A DNA stretch of 64,000 bases from the NCBI GenBank assembly GCA_016169945.1, contig JADLSH010000184.1:3410001-3474000 (forward strand), in the 5' to 3' direction. Numbering within the stretch: the first letter of the stretch is position 1; each line of letters opens with the position of its first letter. The notes under the pieces were generated by a model. It saw nothing but the letters and a program-made list of their open reading frames with translations, had not been told where the DNA came from and ran no database searches. Below are positions 46,551-59,000 of the stretch, piece after piece. A program made the translations under genes and the position numbers. This stretch comes from Trachythela sp. YZ-2020 (lineage: Eukaryota; Cnidaria; Anthozoa; Malacalcyonacea; Clavulariidae).

Positions 46551-48632
46551 AGTCTAGGACCTGTAAAGGAGTTTGTATGCATTTCATTTAGGACAGATTA
46601 TCTCAACTGTTTTAGGGTAAAATGACCATGGCGGTCAACATGGCATATGTGCCAAAACCCGAATCCGGGGCGAAAGTCCTGAAAATGACCACGCCCAGAA
46701 ACGGCACTGTCGGCATAGCTCTAAATCCTGAACCGCCAAAGCTACAGCCTTTCTGAATTGCTTATAGTGTTTAGAATGGTTGCTTTTATGGGTGGTCACT
46801 GGAGGGTGAAATTTGTCTAGGTATCATATTTTACAAGAAAATTACTATGCACCATCCCAGGTCAACTGCTAATTATGCATCAAATTACTCATTCACCTGG
46901 CAAAGTCTATGTTTTCTTATTTCCCAAACATTTTTGTCATAGGATGAAAAAATATGCTTATTTAATATAATTATTATAAATTTCATAAGGAATGATATTG
47001 TTTTGTTGAGATATAACACATTTCATTTCACTTACCCCCCGCCAGAACACGATTTCAGCCATATTTTGCCGATTTGTTTGCTTTTTATCGCCGAGCCTCG
47101 CAAGTATCATCCAAATGTTCTACTTTAACACAATGCTAGTTGACTAAAGAATAATTCAACCAAGTTTCGTCGGGTTTTGGAGTAGTGCCATGTATTTTAT
47201 ATTCGATTTTGTGTCCTTCGACATTTCCTCAATTATGTAGCCATTGCAATGTCTCAGCTTCTCTGCCCGATAAATGCCACTTCTTCATACACATCTGTAT
47301 TTATATTACAGTATCCAAAATAATTGATTGTAGAATAGTCCCAATCGAAAATTGAAAGCTTTACTCCCATTTGGGAGTGAAAACCTTCCCTCGTTCATCA
47401 AGAACGAGAATCTAAAACAAAAGGTTCAAAATAATTTGAAAGTCTCGCGCAATCTTCACGAAAACTCCTCGTGGGCAACATTACAGGAAACATTTTCACG
47501 AATACGTTGGGTGGTGCAAAATATTGCGTAAATCTCTGGTTTCTTTTTATAGCTAAAGGAAACCAGAAAATACAAAATTACGCGAATATTTGTTTATTTT
47601 GTCATAAAACATATAAACAGTTAAACACACGAACTTTACTTTGGGAGTTTGGGTTGCTGTGATCGCGAACAAACGTATTCGTGAAAATGTTTCCCCCCCT
47701 GTAATGTTGCCCACGAGCGGTTTTCGTGAAGATTGCGCGAGATTTTCAAATTATTTTGAACTTTTTGTTTTAGATTCTCGTTCTTGATGAACGAGGGAAG
47801 GTTTTTCACTCCCAAATGGGAGTAAAGCTTTCAACTTTTCGATTGGGAGTATTCTACAATCAATTATTTTTGGATACTGTAATATAAATACAGATGTGTA
47901 CGAAGAAGTGGCATTTATCGGGCAGAGAAGCGGCGAGACATTGCAATGGCTACATAATTGAGGAAATGTCGAAGGACACAAAATCGAAGATAAAATACAT
48001 GGCACTACTCCAAAACCCGATGAAACTTGGTTGAATTATTCTTTAGTCAACTAGCATTGTGTTAAAGCAGAACATTTGGATGATACTTGCGAGGCTCGGC
48101 GATAAAGCAAACAAATCGGCAAAATATGGCTGAAATCGTGTTCTGGCAGGGTAAGTGAAATGAAATGTGTTATATCTCAACAAAACAATATCATTCCTTA
48201 TGAAATTTATAATAATTATATTAAAATAAGCATATTTTTCGTCCGATGACAAAAATGTTTGGGAAATAAGAAAACATAGACTTTGCCAGGTGAATGAGTA
48301 ATTTGATGCATAATTAGCAGTTGACCTGGGATGGTGCATAGTAATTTTCTTGTAAAATATGATACCTAGACAAATTTCACCCTCCAGTGACCACCCATAA
48401 AAGCAACCATTCTAAACACTATAAGCAATTCAGAAAGGCTGTAGCAGCGGTTCAGGATTTAGAGCTATGCCGACAGTGCCGTTTCTGGGCGTGGTCATTT
48501 TCAGGACTTTCGCCCCGGATTCGGGTTTTGGCACATATGCCATGTTGACCGCCATGGTCATTTTACCCTAAAACAGTTGAGATAATCTGTCCTAAATGAA
48601 ATGCATACAAACTCCTTTACAGGTCCTAGACT
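46551..48632. mobile_element. 2.1-kb fold-back element with ~960-bp inverted arms
   Basis: The arms 46551-47508 and 47672-48632 are near-perfect inverted copies, from AGTCTAGGACCTGTAAAGGA outward to AAACATTTTCACGAATACGT inward, around a ~163-bp spacer. The flanks (CAGTCTAAAT on the left, AAAAATAAAGTTGTACTAAT on the right) correspond to the uninterrupted CAATCTAAATTAAAGTTGTA at 9690 and 29550. The target duplication cannot be resolved because the flank is A/T-rich. Open frames in the arms are mirrored and lack features. Arm identity is high, so it is recent or maintained by gene conversion. Confidence 0.9.
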
Positions 48633-48698
48633 AAAAATAAAGTTGTACTAATGTTTACTAAAATTATTCTTATTAACTGGAGTAACAAGTAATCTCTT

Positions 48699-50373
48699 CT
48701 ACAGTTGAGGAGGTGGTACTTCTTCAATCACAATACGAGACATCGAATTCCAACCAGTAACGCCATCAGCAACACCGTAACTTGGACATTTGCCAATCCA
48801 AAATCCAACGCGTACATGACCCTTAGGAACCTGGTTACAGTAACCCTCAATACGGCTGTGGCGATATGTGTTTACGTTGGTTGATCTAACCCAAATAACT
48901 CCTTCAATACTCGCTGGTTTTGTACACTCTGCGCCATCAAATGTGAAATACCATCGATTACAAACACTACTACCGAAAGTATATAGGTTTCCTTCGTAGA
49001 ACACGCGTAGGGATGTGTTATCATATTTCTTGTTGAAAATACAGTTCTATGCAAAAAGAGTTGATATTACATCAGGTAGATTTACAGGAGGGTGCAAGGA
49101 GGTTGAACTCTCTCTCTCAACCATCCAGCACCTCGACAGTAAATTTCAAAACCTGGTTACTTGTGTCTAATGACTTTTGGGAATCTTACAGGCATTAACG
49201 AAGATTGAAAAACATAAGCATATATTTTAGGAATCGGACTCGTTTCAAAATGTTTTTCAAAGGTCAAATTCAAATGTCCGCCGGCTAATTTCCCCTTGAC
49301 AGGCCTAAACTTGATATATTTACATGCCTTGTATTCAAACCTGTATCAAGCCAGTGTCTTTACTTTCGTCCCGTTTCCAAACACGAAACTGGCTCAATTT
49401 CCATAGTTACAACCTGGATTTTAATACAAACTTAATCTTTATCCTAACTCTATTTCTAATCCTAACCTCAACCCTAAGCTTTAATCCTAACCCTTAATTC
49501 TAACTCTTAATCCTAACCCTTAATTCTAACTCTTAATCCTAACCCTTAATCCTAACCCTTAATCCTAACCCTTAATCCTAACCCTTAATCCTAACCCTTA
49601 ATCCTAACCCTAATCCTTGTGACGTAATTTCGGGATAGTAATATGGAATCGGGATAGTATACCTGTATCAAGCCAGTGTCTTTGCTATCGATTCTTTTCC
49701 AAACACATTGTTTCCAATTTGACTTCACAAGATCTACGTAATCATTTCCTCTCTCTCCAGGCTCTCCTTTCGCGGCAGCTGGACCATGTGACCCAGGCAT
49801 TCCATCCCTTCCTGGATTTCCTGGAACTCCAGGAATACCTGGGATACCTGGAGAACCACAGGTCGCCTGAGATGACTGATTAAAAACAGCAATTTGTTTA
49901 GAATAAGAGCGCAAAAGAACTGAAAATATGATGTACAATATTTACTGTTTAATCTCGACAACTTTACTTCTGAATAAATTATTTTTAACAACTGTAGGAT
50001 ATTAGATAAATCCAGACATTGGTCTTGATTACTTTTTAATGAGTCTCTATATATTCGTCGCCATAAAACTATTCGCACCATACGGTTCTGCATAGAGAAG
50101 CAAGTAATAAACCTACTTTCAACTACGGTATTATTTTGGCTCAGAGTGAACAAATAAAAACCGATCCTACTGTATGTCCATATCGTGGTGAATTTTTCTA
50201 ATTAACCAATCACGTCGCTATATATGTATTTGTCAAGCGAGGGAAAATATCGTTCTGAGTTTTCCTCTCACAAGCCAGCACGTAATTCTTACCGTAGTTT
50301 TACTTTGGCCTCCGACGACTGTCATCTCAAACACAAACACAAATAAGAAGAACATCACGAACTTGCAATTCAT
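48699..50373 (-). CDS. CTHRC1-like secreted collagen-repeat protein (gene D), intact
   Basis: Three exons, phase-0 introns, 210 residues. Exon 1 (50373-50293, 27 codons): MNCKFVMFFLFVFVFEMTVV then GGQSKTT, a signal peptide; donor ACG|GTAAGA. Exon 2 (49866-49663, 68 codons): ATCGSPGIPGIPGVPGNPGR with ten or so Gly-X-Y triplets, GEPGERG, then NDYVDLVKSNWKQCVW...GLIQ; acceptor CGCCTG complement (CAG|GCG), donor CAG|GTATAC. Exon 3 (49046-48699): NCIFNKKYDNTSLRVFYEGN...TGWNSMSRIVIEEVPPPQL. Human CTHRC1 is 243 residues with the same three-part layout; the TGWNS(M/V)SRI(V/I)IEE end is diagnostic. CTHRC1 proteins are secreted glycoproteins linked to Wnt/planar-polarity signalling and matrix remodelling in vertebrates; the role here is inferred only. 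Orthology versus a cnidarian-specific branch is not settled. Confidence 0.85.
49430..49617. repeat. Telomere-like minisatellite in intron 2 of gene D
   Basis: About a dozen units of AATCCTAACCCTT (13 bp) and close variants. Each contains CTAACCC, i.e. a degenerate TTAGGG complement, so it may derive from interstitial telomeric repeat. Gene C lacks it. Confidence 0.8.
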
Positions 50374-50520
50374 CTTAAGTAGTCTGACAAACTTCCCTGT
50401 TGAAACTCAACTACAAATAATCTGTCTGTCTGCTATGTTACATGTTTATAAACTGTTTCATTTCAACACTTCCCAACTCATATTACACCACGCCCTAAAT
50501 ATTTTACGATTCTGTGTTTT
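50374..50520 (-). promoter_or_regulatory. Promoter region of gene D
   Basis: A TATA-like GTTTATAAACA lies at about 50438-50449, some 70 nt upstream of the ATG, and a CACGCCCTAAATATTTTA block at about 50493-50512. Both blocks recur about 1 kb upstream at 51440-51510. The leader intron seen in genes A and C is not evident here. Confidence 0.45.
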
Positions 50521-53500
50521 ATGCAAGATAATTTAGTATTCCTTTCAAGTCATTTCTGGTTCTTGTTATATGCAATGAATGTTGGAATATATCAGTTTAG
50601 TTATTACCAATAAAACCTACCCTAAACCATTGTTCGTGGAAACATTAGCATTCCTAATTTTATCGGAATTCGTAGTATGTTGCGCTTTAATTGACAGCAG
50701 CTTTAATTATAGTTGGGTTACAAGATTTCTGTTGAATCGTTATAACAAAAGACATTTATTGTTTTAGTGAAAATTATTTTTCATAGAGTCAATGACTCGG
50801 TTTGTCTATGGGATATTGCTCTAAACGTTGTCTATTTTCTTCGTATCATCATACAAACAAACAGATTTACCACTGTGGTAGTTGATAAACTTGTGTCGCC
50901 GTTTAGACTGTTTCATAATTTGCGTTGATTGAAAGAGTTAAGTTAAATTGACTTAACAGGACGAAAATAGTATATTTAAACCTTTGTCTACCAGCATCCT
51001 ACTTCGACGAGTGAATATTTCGTGGGAAACGTTAAGTTCGTGACCATGCAAAGTTGTCTGTTGTTAATATAAACTGCTTATAGTTATATAGTCATGTTGC
51101 AATATTAAGGTGTAAAGTCTAAAGAAGCTAAAATAGTCCCACATATTATTTCATGCGCGAAAATGCATGAATTGACGCGCGGTGGATGTCAAAAAGGTGT
51201 GAAACAGAGATGCTTTAAAATCATTTAGCAATTGCGTGACTTTTGTGCTATGATTGTGTATTTCAATTAACGGGTAGTGTCGCCTTTATTAACAGAAAGT
51301 ATTACTTGGCCCATTGATTTAGTTTACGACATAATTAGTGGTAAATTAGTAATAATCAATTACTAGACACTACACTTTATAATCAGTATGTTCTTTATGT
51401 ATAGCACAACTACAAATAGTATATCTGTCTTCCATGTTACTGTTATAAACTGTCTCATTTCAACATATCCCAACTCCTATTACACCACGCCCTAAATATT
51501 TTACCTACCTGTTTTCTTATGTATTTAGTATTCCTTTCAATTTATTTCTGGTTCTTGTTATATACAAATACAATGAATATTGCAATATATTATATTACTT
51601 ATTTACTAATGAAATCATCTCTAAACCAACAGTCATAGAACGTGATGATATGTTGCCGATTGTGTCGCCGTTTAGACTGTTTCATAATTTGCGTTGATTG
51701 AAAGACTTAAAATAAAATTGACTTAACATGACGCAAATAGTATATTTAAACCTTTGTCTACAAACATCCTTACTTTGACGAGTAAGATGTGAAGAGGCTA
51801 TATATAGCCATTATTCCATTTACATATGACATATCATTCCATGCGCGAAAATACGTTAATTAACGGGGAAAGTGGAAAAAGATGACCCCCATTCCATAGA
51901 CCACCCCACGGACCGTGTCAACGGACCAGATCCACGGACCATCTGCACGGACCATACAAAAATAACGTACAATTAAAAACGTATATTCCCCTGGTTTCAG
52001 TAAAATATTTTGACAAAACCCTTACCTACTACAGCTTAATTTGCATAGTCGCTGCATGCCGGCTTTGTGAAGATAATACTATCGAATCAATGCATTAGTA
52101 AAATAGGTTAACTCAAAAGAAATCACAATGGAAAGTGCTCACGTCTTACAATTGACGATGGTATTCACGTTGCTTAAAACTATTTTTAAATTTAAATGGT
52201 AATATTTTATAAACGGAAAATAAAATGAGCAAAATGCAAAGAGGGTCCTGCTGTTCATTATAAATGCAACAGTAAAAAATCACCCATGGCGTCTATCAAC
52301 GCACATCAGTACTAATAAGTAATAACACATAGAACTGAATATACACGTAATTTACACTATGCATTGCGCACGACCAAATCTCCTGGAAGAACTCTTAAAA
52401 TTATTGAATTAGTTATTATTTTCAAGTGGTCCGTGACGATGGTCCGTAGACCCTGTGAATTACAGGAACATACCTGGAAAAAAGTGGGATATCAGGATCC
52501 AAGAACCTGAGGAACATTTGCCTTAGCAACATGATTGACAAACATTTTGAATTTTTCGCGCGTACCAGGTGATATAGCGGCGAGAAAAGGGCCTGGAACT
52601 AGCAACAAAATAGAAATCCATTTTGCTGTATTTAATCACTTATTTCTTTGTATTTCGTTAATAAAACTATTTGAAACTTTGTCAATATGTTTAACGATGG
52701 AAACCACAAGTCCATGACAAATTTAGTAACCAAATGAAATACTTTTACGAGATATTTATCAATTCGAATCTGAAAATGGATTTCTTTTTGACGACTATTC
52801 CCAGTTTTCGCCGTGTTTACTTTAAGAGAGAATTTTAAGGAATCATATTTTGTTATCTGCCATTTGAGCCTATTTTGAGATTCGGGAAAGTGTTCTACAT
52901 ATCCTGTTAATAGAATTTGAACATTGTTTTGTTTCCTCAGCAATTTTCCAAATAATGGAGGTCCAGACTCTACTCGTGAGAAGCGAGAGAAATATTGTTC
53001 CTCAACATTTCATCTGAGAAACTGTCTTCTGGCTTCTGGCTATCAGCGTGACAGTGTATTACATAAATAACATGCAATCGTACAGAGTCTGACTTATGCT
53101 GCGAGGAACATATTTTTGGTTTGGAATCTCCTTATGTTGTGAAGAAGGTCAATTATATGCAGTCAACAACATGGAAATTCAGCTTGGAACTTCAATTGTG
53201 TTGTTTGAAAAGTGCTTACGCACTCATGAGAATTGAGAAATGTTCAGTTCCTCATTATAAAATAGACTATCCCGGCTTACTTTTGTGCATAATTGTGTGC
53301 ATTAAAAATAATTAAATTTGGCGTTTCAATATAAATTGAATGGGGAAACCATGCTGTATGCTTTAACAAATTTCAATTACTTTCTCTAAAGAAGTCACAC
53401 ATTCGCACATCCAAACGATTATTAAATATTTAAAAGTACAAATTATCAGAACAGTATTGTTGCACACGTAACGCACGGTGAACTTTTTCATTGTTTTTAC

Positions 53501-53787
53501 GCACTTTTGAGCCGGATTTGAGGAACATTTGGAAAGAGACAAATTGAGGATCCGAGGAACGGGAAACCCTCCATTAGTATTTATCGCATTCTCATATGCT
53601 ATAGCGTGAATTTAATACTTGCCCCGCACACTGCAAACATTCTTTCACGCGTGCCAAAAAATATCCAACATGTCGAAGGGCACCGGAATTACTGGACTTT
53701 GCTTACGGAATCGGTCCGATCCTGAACGAGATTTTGTCTTTTAGTGGTAAGCAGATACCTAGCTCTATAGTGCATGTGCGTCTAGCT
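50521..53787. other. Mostly non-coding; duplicated promoter region and unidentified open frames
   Basis: 51400-51770 repeats 50410-50990 (promoter block, GTCGCCGTTTAGACTGTTTC and AGTATATTTAAACCTTTGTC), a tandem duplication at ~1 kb offset. 51895-51960 is rich in ACGGACC units. The minus-strand frame 52985-52632 (GPPLFGKLLRKQNNVQILLT..., about 115 codons) is the longest open frame here and could be an exon, but I recognise nothing in it. Confidence 0.4.
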
Positions 53788-53790
53788 TTA

Positions 53791-53945
53791 AGGTACGTTT
53801 ACACGCTGCGATTTGTTGGGCCGATTTCAGATGCACGTTAATAATGATCTTTGAAAAATACGTAGCAAACGTCATCATGACGTCATCAACAACATTCAGC
53901 AACACCTAAAACCGACCCGACAAATCGCACCGTGTAAACGTACCT
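53791..53945. mobile_element. 155-bp MITE with TTA target duplication
   Basis: AGGTACGTTTACACGCTGCG at the left end pairs with CGTGTAAACGTACCT at the right; both inner parts contain GATTTGT(C/T)GGG(T/C)CG. TTA flanks it at 53788-53790 and 53946-53948. Short size and TTA suggest a PIF/Harbinger-type MITE. Confidence 0.85.
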
Positions 53946-53948
53946 TTA

Positions 53949-54984
53949 GACAACTGATACACTAGCCAAAGCAACCCTGTATTGAATTCGTTAGCTAGCT
54001 TTAAGCTTAATTCATTAGCAAAACTATATTATAGAGCTGCTAATGATTCAAGTGAATGCTGCCTCATTGGTAAAATCAAAGTTAAACCACCAGTGAGAGC
54101 GCTTGAAATATCTTAATGCACTATAATAACGACCTCACACATGTAACACGTACGGCATATGATAGAATTAAATTCACAATATTTTGGAAAAAATATATGA
54201 TTGAATAATTGAAATCGCACGGGGAGTTTTAAATGTCGTTCTCGCTCTGTTTACAACGGCAAACTACAGATTTTTAGGTTTTGTGTGCATGTAAACAACT
54301 GTATTTTAAATCGCGAGAGGTGGTACTCAGCAAATTTGCTCAGTGGAACTCATTTCAAGAATAGAGCCCCTGTCTTCATGCAAACTGTATTTTCATGCGA
54401 TATATATATGGACAATACACGACATGTTTACCTACATTCAATATTATTTATTTGAAAGCTTTATTTATTGTTCGGCGTCGTCGCGTTGCTGCCCATCTAT
54501 GTCACTGTGGACACTATAATAGTGGTCTACAAATAGTGGGCTCGCCAAGAGACTCGAATATTGTTTAACTTTTAATATTGAAAAATATTCAAAAATGATG
54601 TTAAAGAAATTGTTGTATTTCTTTTAACAGAAAATATCATCATATTGTCAATATATGTAATTCTTTAGAGCCCTTCTTAAAACCTTAATTGAATTCTATT
54701 TCAGGCATCGTTCTAATCATATCAAAATAGGATGGTTGCCATTGACCATAACACCAAATAATACGCTGAGGTGGTGGACTTATAGTTTTCTGGGCATTCT
54801 ATAACAGAGTTTTTACCCATACAGTCTTGCCACTTTGTGTACATCCTGCTACGATACAAGTAAAGGGGTGTTGCATAACTGTAGATGCATTAACCGTAAA
54901 GTTTTGTTGTCCAAGATTACGATTTCTATTTGCATCGCAAGCAAAATGATTTGAAACAAGGGTGATGATATATATTTATACCAG
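53949..54984. other. Non-coding; includes a dispersed repeat
   Basis: 54225-54490 matches 60180-60410 (TTTACAACGGCAAAC, GGCGGTACTCA-like, ACACGACATGTTT and CGTCGTCGCGTTGC in the same order), so it is an interspersed repeat of unknown class. No gene is seen. Confidence 0.5.
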
Positions 54985-55456
54985 TGACACTACATATAGT
55001 CCATGACTATGACTGCAGTCTATGACTATGGCTATAAATAGTCCATGACTAGTCAAAAACTATGACTATAATCCGTGACCATAGTCTATGACTATGACTA
55101 TAATCCATGACTAGAGTCCATGACTATGACTATAGTCCATGACTATGACTATAGTCCATGACTATGACTATAGTCCATGACTATGACTATGACTATGACT
55201 ATGACTATGTCTATATGACTATATGACTATATGACTATATGACTGTATGACTGTATGACTATATGACTATATGACTATATGACTATATGACTGTATGACT
55301 ATATGACTGCATGAGTGTATGACTATATCACTATATGACTATATGACTATATGACTGTATGACTGTATGACTATATGACTATATGACTATATGACTATAT
55401 GACCATATGACCATATGACTATATGACTATATGACTATATGACTATATGACTGTAG
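54985..55456. repeat. TATGAC / TATATGAC minisatellite
   Basis: Starts as irregular CATGACTATGACTATAGTC units, becomes TATGAC repeats (about 55165-55210) and then TATATGACTA units to 55456, where it abuts a tRNA-like segment. Confidence 0.9.
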
Positions 55457-55460
55457 TCAT

Positions 55461-55509
55461 GGCCTGCGATTCCGGTGCAGCGTTCTAACCAACTGAGCTA
55501 CAGAGCCCA
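55461..55509 (-). mobile_element. tRNA-like SINE head, cut off at the minisatellite
   Basis: The minus strand reads GGGCTCTGTAGCTCAGTTGG, TTAGAACGCTGCACCGGAAT, CGCAGG. This is the 5-prime half of a tRNA-type structure with an intact A box (TAGCTCAGTTGGTTAGA). The B box half is missing; the minisatellite follows directly. A truncated SINE is likelier than a tRNA gene. Confidence 0.65.
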
Positions 55510-55740
55510 GTTGCTGAGCATTATCCATACAATATTACGTTGTTGGTCGTTGAGCAGATATGACTAATCTTCCTAAGCACAGGCCGTTTATAGAGCTCCT
55601 ATGTATTTCTTATCCAACTCAACAACAAGCTCTGTTGAGTTCTGCATCGCAAAGACCGATTCAGTTTCTATGTAATTGTGTGGAATTTTTGATGGACCTC
55701 ACACTTCCTAAACAAACAAACAATAAACAAACTTAAACCT

Positions 55741-56043
55741 TATAGACACGATATTAGTAATCTAGCCAATCAAAATAGAAGTGTTGAAGCAAAAAGGCAA
55801 ATACTTGTTCAGCGCGGAAATGTTTTTCTAAGATTGATGCCTGGCCCAATCATAGAAGGACTTGCAGAATTAGTACAGAATAGTCAGCATGGTCGTCCCA
55901 GAAAGAAACACTTCACTACATACGAATCTATTAGTAATAAAGAGTTTATCAATCGAAATGTTTACGACAACAAAGTCGTTAATTTTTGCACACAAAATGT
56001 GCTGAACTCAGCACAATTCGGCTTGCCTGATCTTGTTATGTGA
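55741..56043 (+). pseudogene. Fragment possibly from a Polinton/Maverick-like element
   Basis: An open frame reads YRHDISNLANQNRSVEAKRQ, ILVQRGNVFLRLMPGPIIEG, LAELVQNSQHGRPRKKHF... to TGA at 56043. A basic stretch followed by ILVQRG and a Gly/Pro/Leu hydrophobic patch recalls a small late structural protein of Polinton-like elements. No ATG opens the frame and no other Polinton gene is visible nearby, so it would be a relic. The assignment rests on pattern memory only. Confidence 0.3.
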
Positions 56044-59000
56044 CGTCGTTGAGAGGTCTCAAAGGAGTAAGACCAACTTGTAAAATTAATGAATGTTTAT
56101 GTTAATTACGTAATGCGCCTCATGCGCTAATGATGTTTGAATATTTAATGATATCCCCCCATATGATAATGATGTTTGAATATTTAATGACGATGCTCTC
56201 CCTCATGCTCCTCCTCAAAAAAGGGAATCAAAAACTACCTACATTACTACTTAGGTTTGTACCCACTGATCTGAAACTAGAACTGGATAGAGCATCCTTT
56301 TGAAGCCAGAATATTTTTAATGAGATCAGATTTTTAAATCTGTCAAATTCTTGACTAGTCAAATCGTTAGCTGTTTAAATTAGTTATGTTATGAAGCAAA
56401 TATATTTTTCTATGCAACGTGAAAAATATAGCATGCAACATCTCTTCTAATGAGTTTTAGAACGTTTTAAACACCACATAACGAGGCTTATGGCGGCCAC
56501 ATCGGTGTGCCCTCATTAGTTATTCACCGGCAAATTTAGGAAGAAAGAGAGGCCACTGATGACAAATTCTTATCGAGACAATATTTTTCCTTTCCCACCA
56601 ATAACTAGAACATGTTAGAACCTCTTTAAACATGTCCCCAACACCACAGTAGATTGGTTGTGGTCACACCGATATGGCCGGCATTGGCTTCATTTATGCA
56701 TGGAAGATGCACTATCCAGTCCTTGTTTTCAGATCAGTGTTTGTACCACGTTTGCGATATTTCACCGGATCCCATGATTTCGTAATGCAGCAGATATAAT
56801 ATGTCACGCTCACGCGTGGAAACCACGCGCTTAGCATAGCTATGAAAAAATGGAGTTTTCAGCGTTTTGTCCGCAAAGAATTCGTGCTTTTACTGAAGAT
56901 TTATACGTGAATATTAAGGAGTATGTAACTTTAATAATCCAAAAAATAAAGTACTCAAATATAGATTTAAAATGACATTAGCTGAACTCATGAAAAAAAT
57001 GAAACATTGTATTCACATAGTTATTTGGCAAGTCAAATTAGTCTGGGTTGCTTAAAATCACTGTTAAAGGTGGACACAAAAATGGCAGGAAGTAAGATGT
57101 ACGGGTCACTGGAGGGAGAATTGCTGCGGTGGTAACCAACGGTAACCTCGCAATGACTATATAAACAAACAGCAGTAAGACAAACATTGTCGCCGTTCGT
57201 ACAAACAATGACACTGATATTCCTATATTGGTAGATATATTGGTCAATCTTTTAACATGAGAAAATGATACAGTATCAATCTAACTTTGATCACCTAAAG
57301 GCGCTTGCGTGTGTATCCGGAGTCTATTCGAAGGCCAATCAATATGCGAGCCAATATTTAGGATGATATTAAGTATAGTATTCTTCCACGTTTTGAAGAT
57401 ACCTTGATACGAAGATACAAATTGAACCAAACTGAAACACAGGATAAACACTTTAGAAGCCATTGTGAACTATAGCTTAGCTGGAGATTGGAATGGAGCC
57501 TTGCTCAAAAATTATGCTTTTAATGACCGAAACTGGAGTTCATTATTCCTTCTTAGTACTGAGTATAGCTGTTCGTTTTTAAGTTGTCTTCCAGATGTCC
57601 AGCATAGGCCAAATGGCAATGACAATATTGTCTAATGTCGCCTAATGTCGCCTAATGTCGCCTAGGGACTGGGACGCGTGGAGACGAGTGATGTATCGAA
57701 AACACTACAAAGAAAAGAGATTCAGTCCACTGGATTTACACTGGATCCGGAAATTGTTACAATGTTAATTCATGAAAAGGGCCTAATCACATTAAAGAAT
57801 GGTGCCATCCACTCAGATATTGACCTTAGAAGGTCCTTACGCGTCACGCCAATGTCAAACAATGAATATATGACCTACACGTACTCCACATTGCATTGCG
57901 CACAACTAATATTTATATGCATGGTAATTGTTTGACGTAAGCACTTCTAGGTTCAATTTAGACTTGTTCTAAGTCAAGCTCGAATGTATTTCGAAATATC
58001 GCACGCTTTCGCTTCTCTTCTGCCAACCCGCTAATCCTTCGCCCGTTTTTGTTCATTTTCGAGCGAGACTTGGAGCAAGTCTAGGGCAATATGGTATGCT
58101 GTCTGCATTTCAGAGCCCTCATATGTCGAATTCGTTGGCACTAGCTTTAAGGCGGTTCTCAGGTTAGACGTCATTCTCGCGTCCCGCGCGTGGAATATTC
58201 GTGGTATTTTTGAACAAGCTGCGGGAAAGTTGTTTTCGAGTGCTTTTATATCTTCAAAATCTTTGAAATTCAAACAGTAGGTATGTTGTTAACCAGTCTC
58301 CAACTTTTAGTATGCTTTCCACGTATTTACGTACAGTATTGTCTTTTAAAATGTTCAAAATCTTCGATTTGTGCAAGACTGAAATGATATTATATATACA
58401 CTGTTTTGAACATTTGCGGAATTGGTTTGAACTGGTCTGTAATATAATTCTTTAAAGTAATCTAAACTTATGCATGTGAATCTTTTGGTTTAACTCAATT
58501 CATATGAAGTGTTTTATCTGCTTTATTATATCCATTTTGAAATCAATGGTGTTTCTTGCAATTTGATTGGTTCATAGGAGTGCGATTTAATCACGAATCG
58601 CATCATTTTGAAGTCCAAACAGTGCGATTCGTGATTAAATCGCATCATTTTTAAACCAATCAGATTGAAGCTCTGCACCACAGCAACCAATCAGATTGAA
58701 TGATAGAATTCAACTTGCCAATCAATTTAAAGAAAAAAATGTGATCTGGCAAATGACCAAATCTGTTCACCATAAATTGTCAATACTCTAGACTGCATTA
58801 CTGCAGTTTTTTCATAAAAATCAACATAAAGGCAAGTCAAACATAAAAGAATATCAAAGAATTTTTCACAAATAATACTGGCCAAATTATCAACAAAATT
58901 TTGAATGAAACATTGTCAAAATGTCAACAAAAACAAGTTTCATTTGAGCAACAGCCAAAACTGAACACAAACCCACAAGGTATTAAAATATGGAATGATC

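Noticed and set aside
47751..48339. Minus frames in the fold-back arms
   Set aside because: Mirrored in the other arm with differences that break them; no domain.
54985..55456. CRISPR-like array
   Set aside because: No unique spacers between constant repeats; it is a simple minisatellite in a eukaryotic genome.
55461..55509. tRNA gene on the minus strand
   Set aside because: Only the 5-prime half is present; no T-arm or acceptor closure before the minisatellite.
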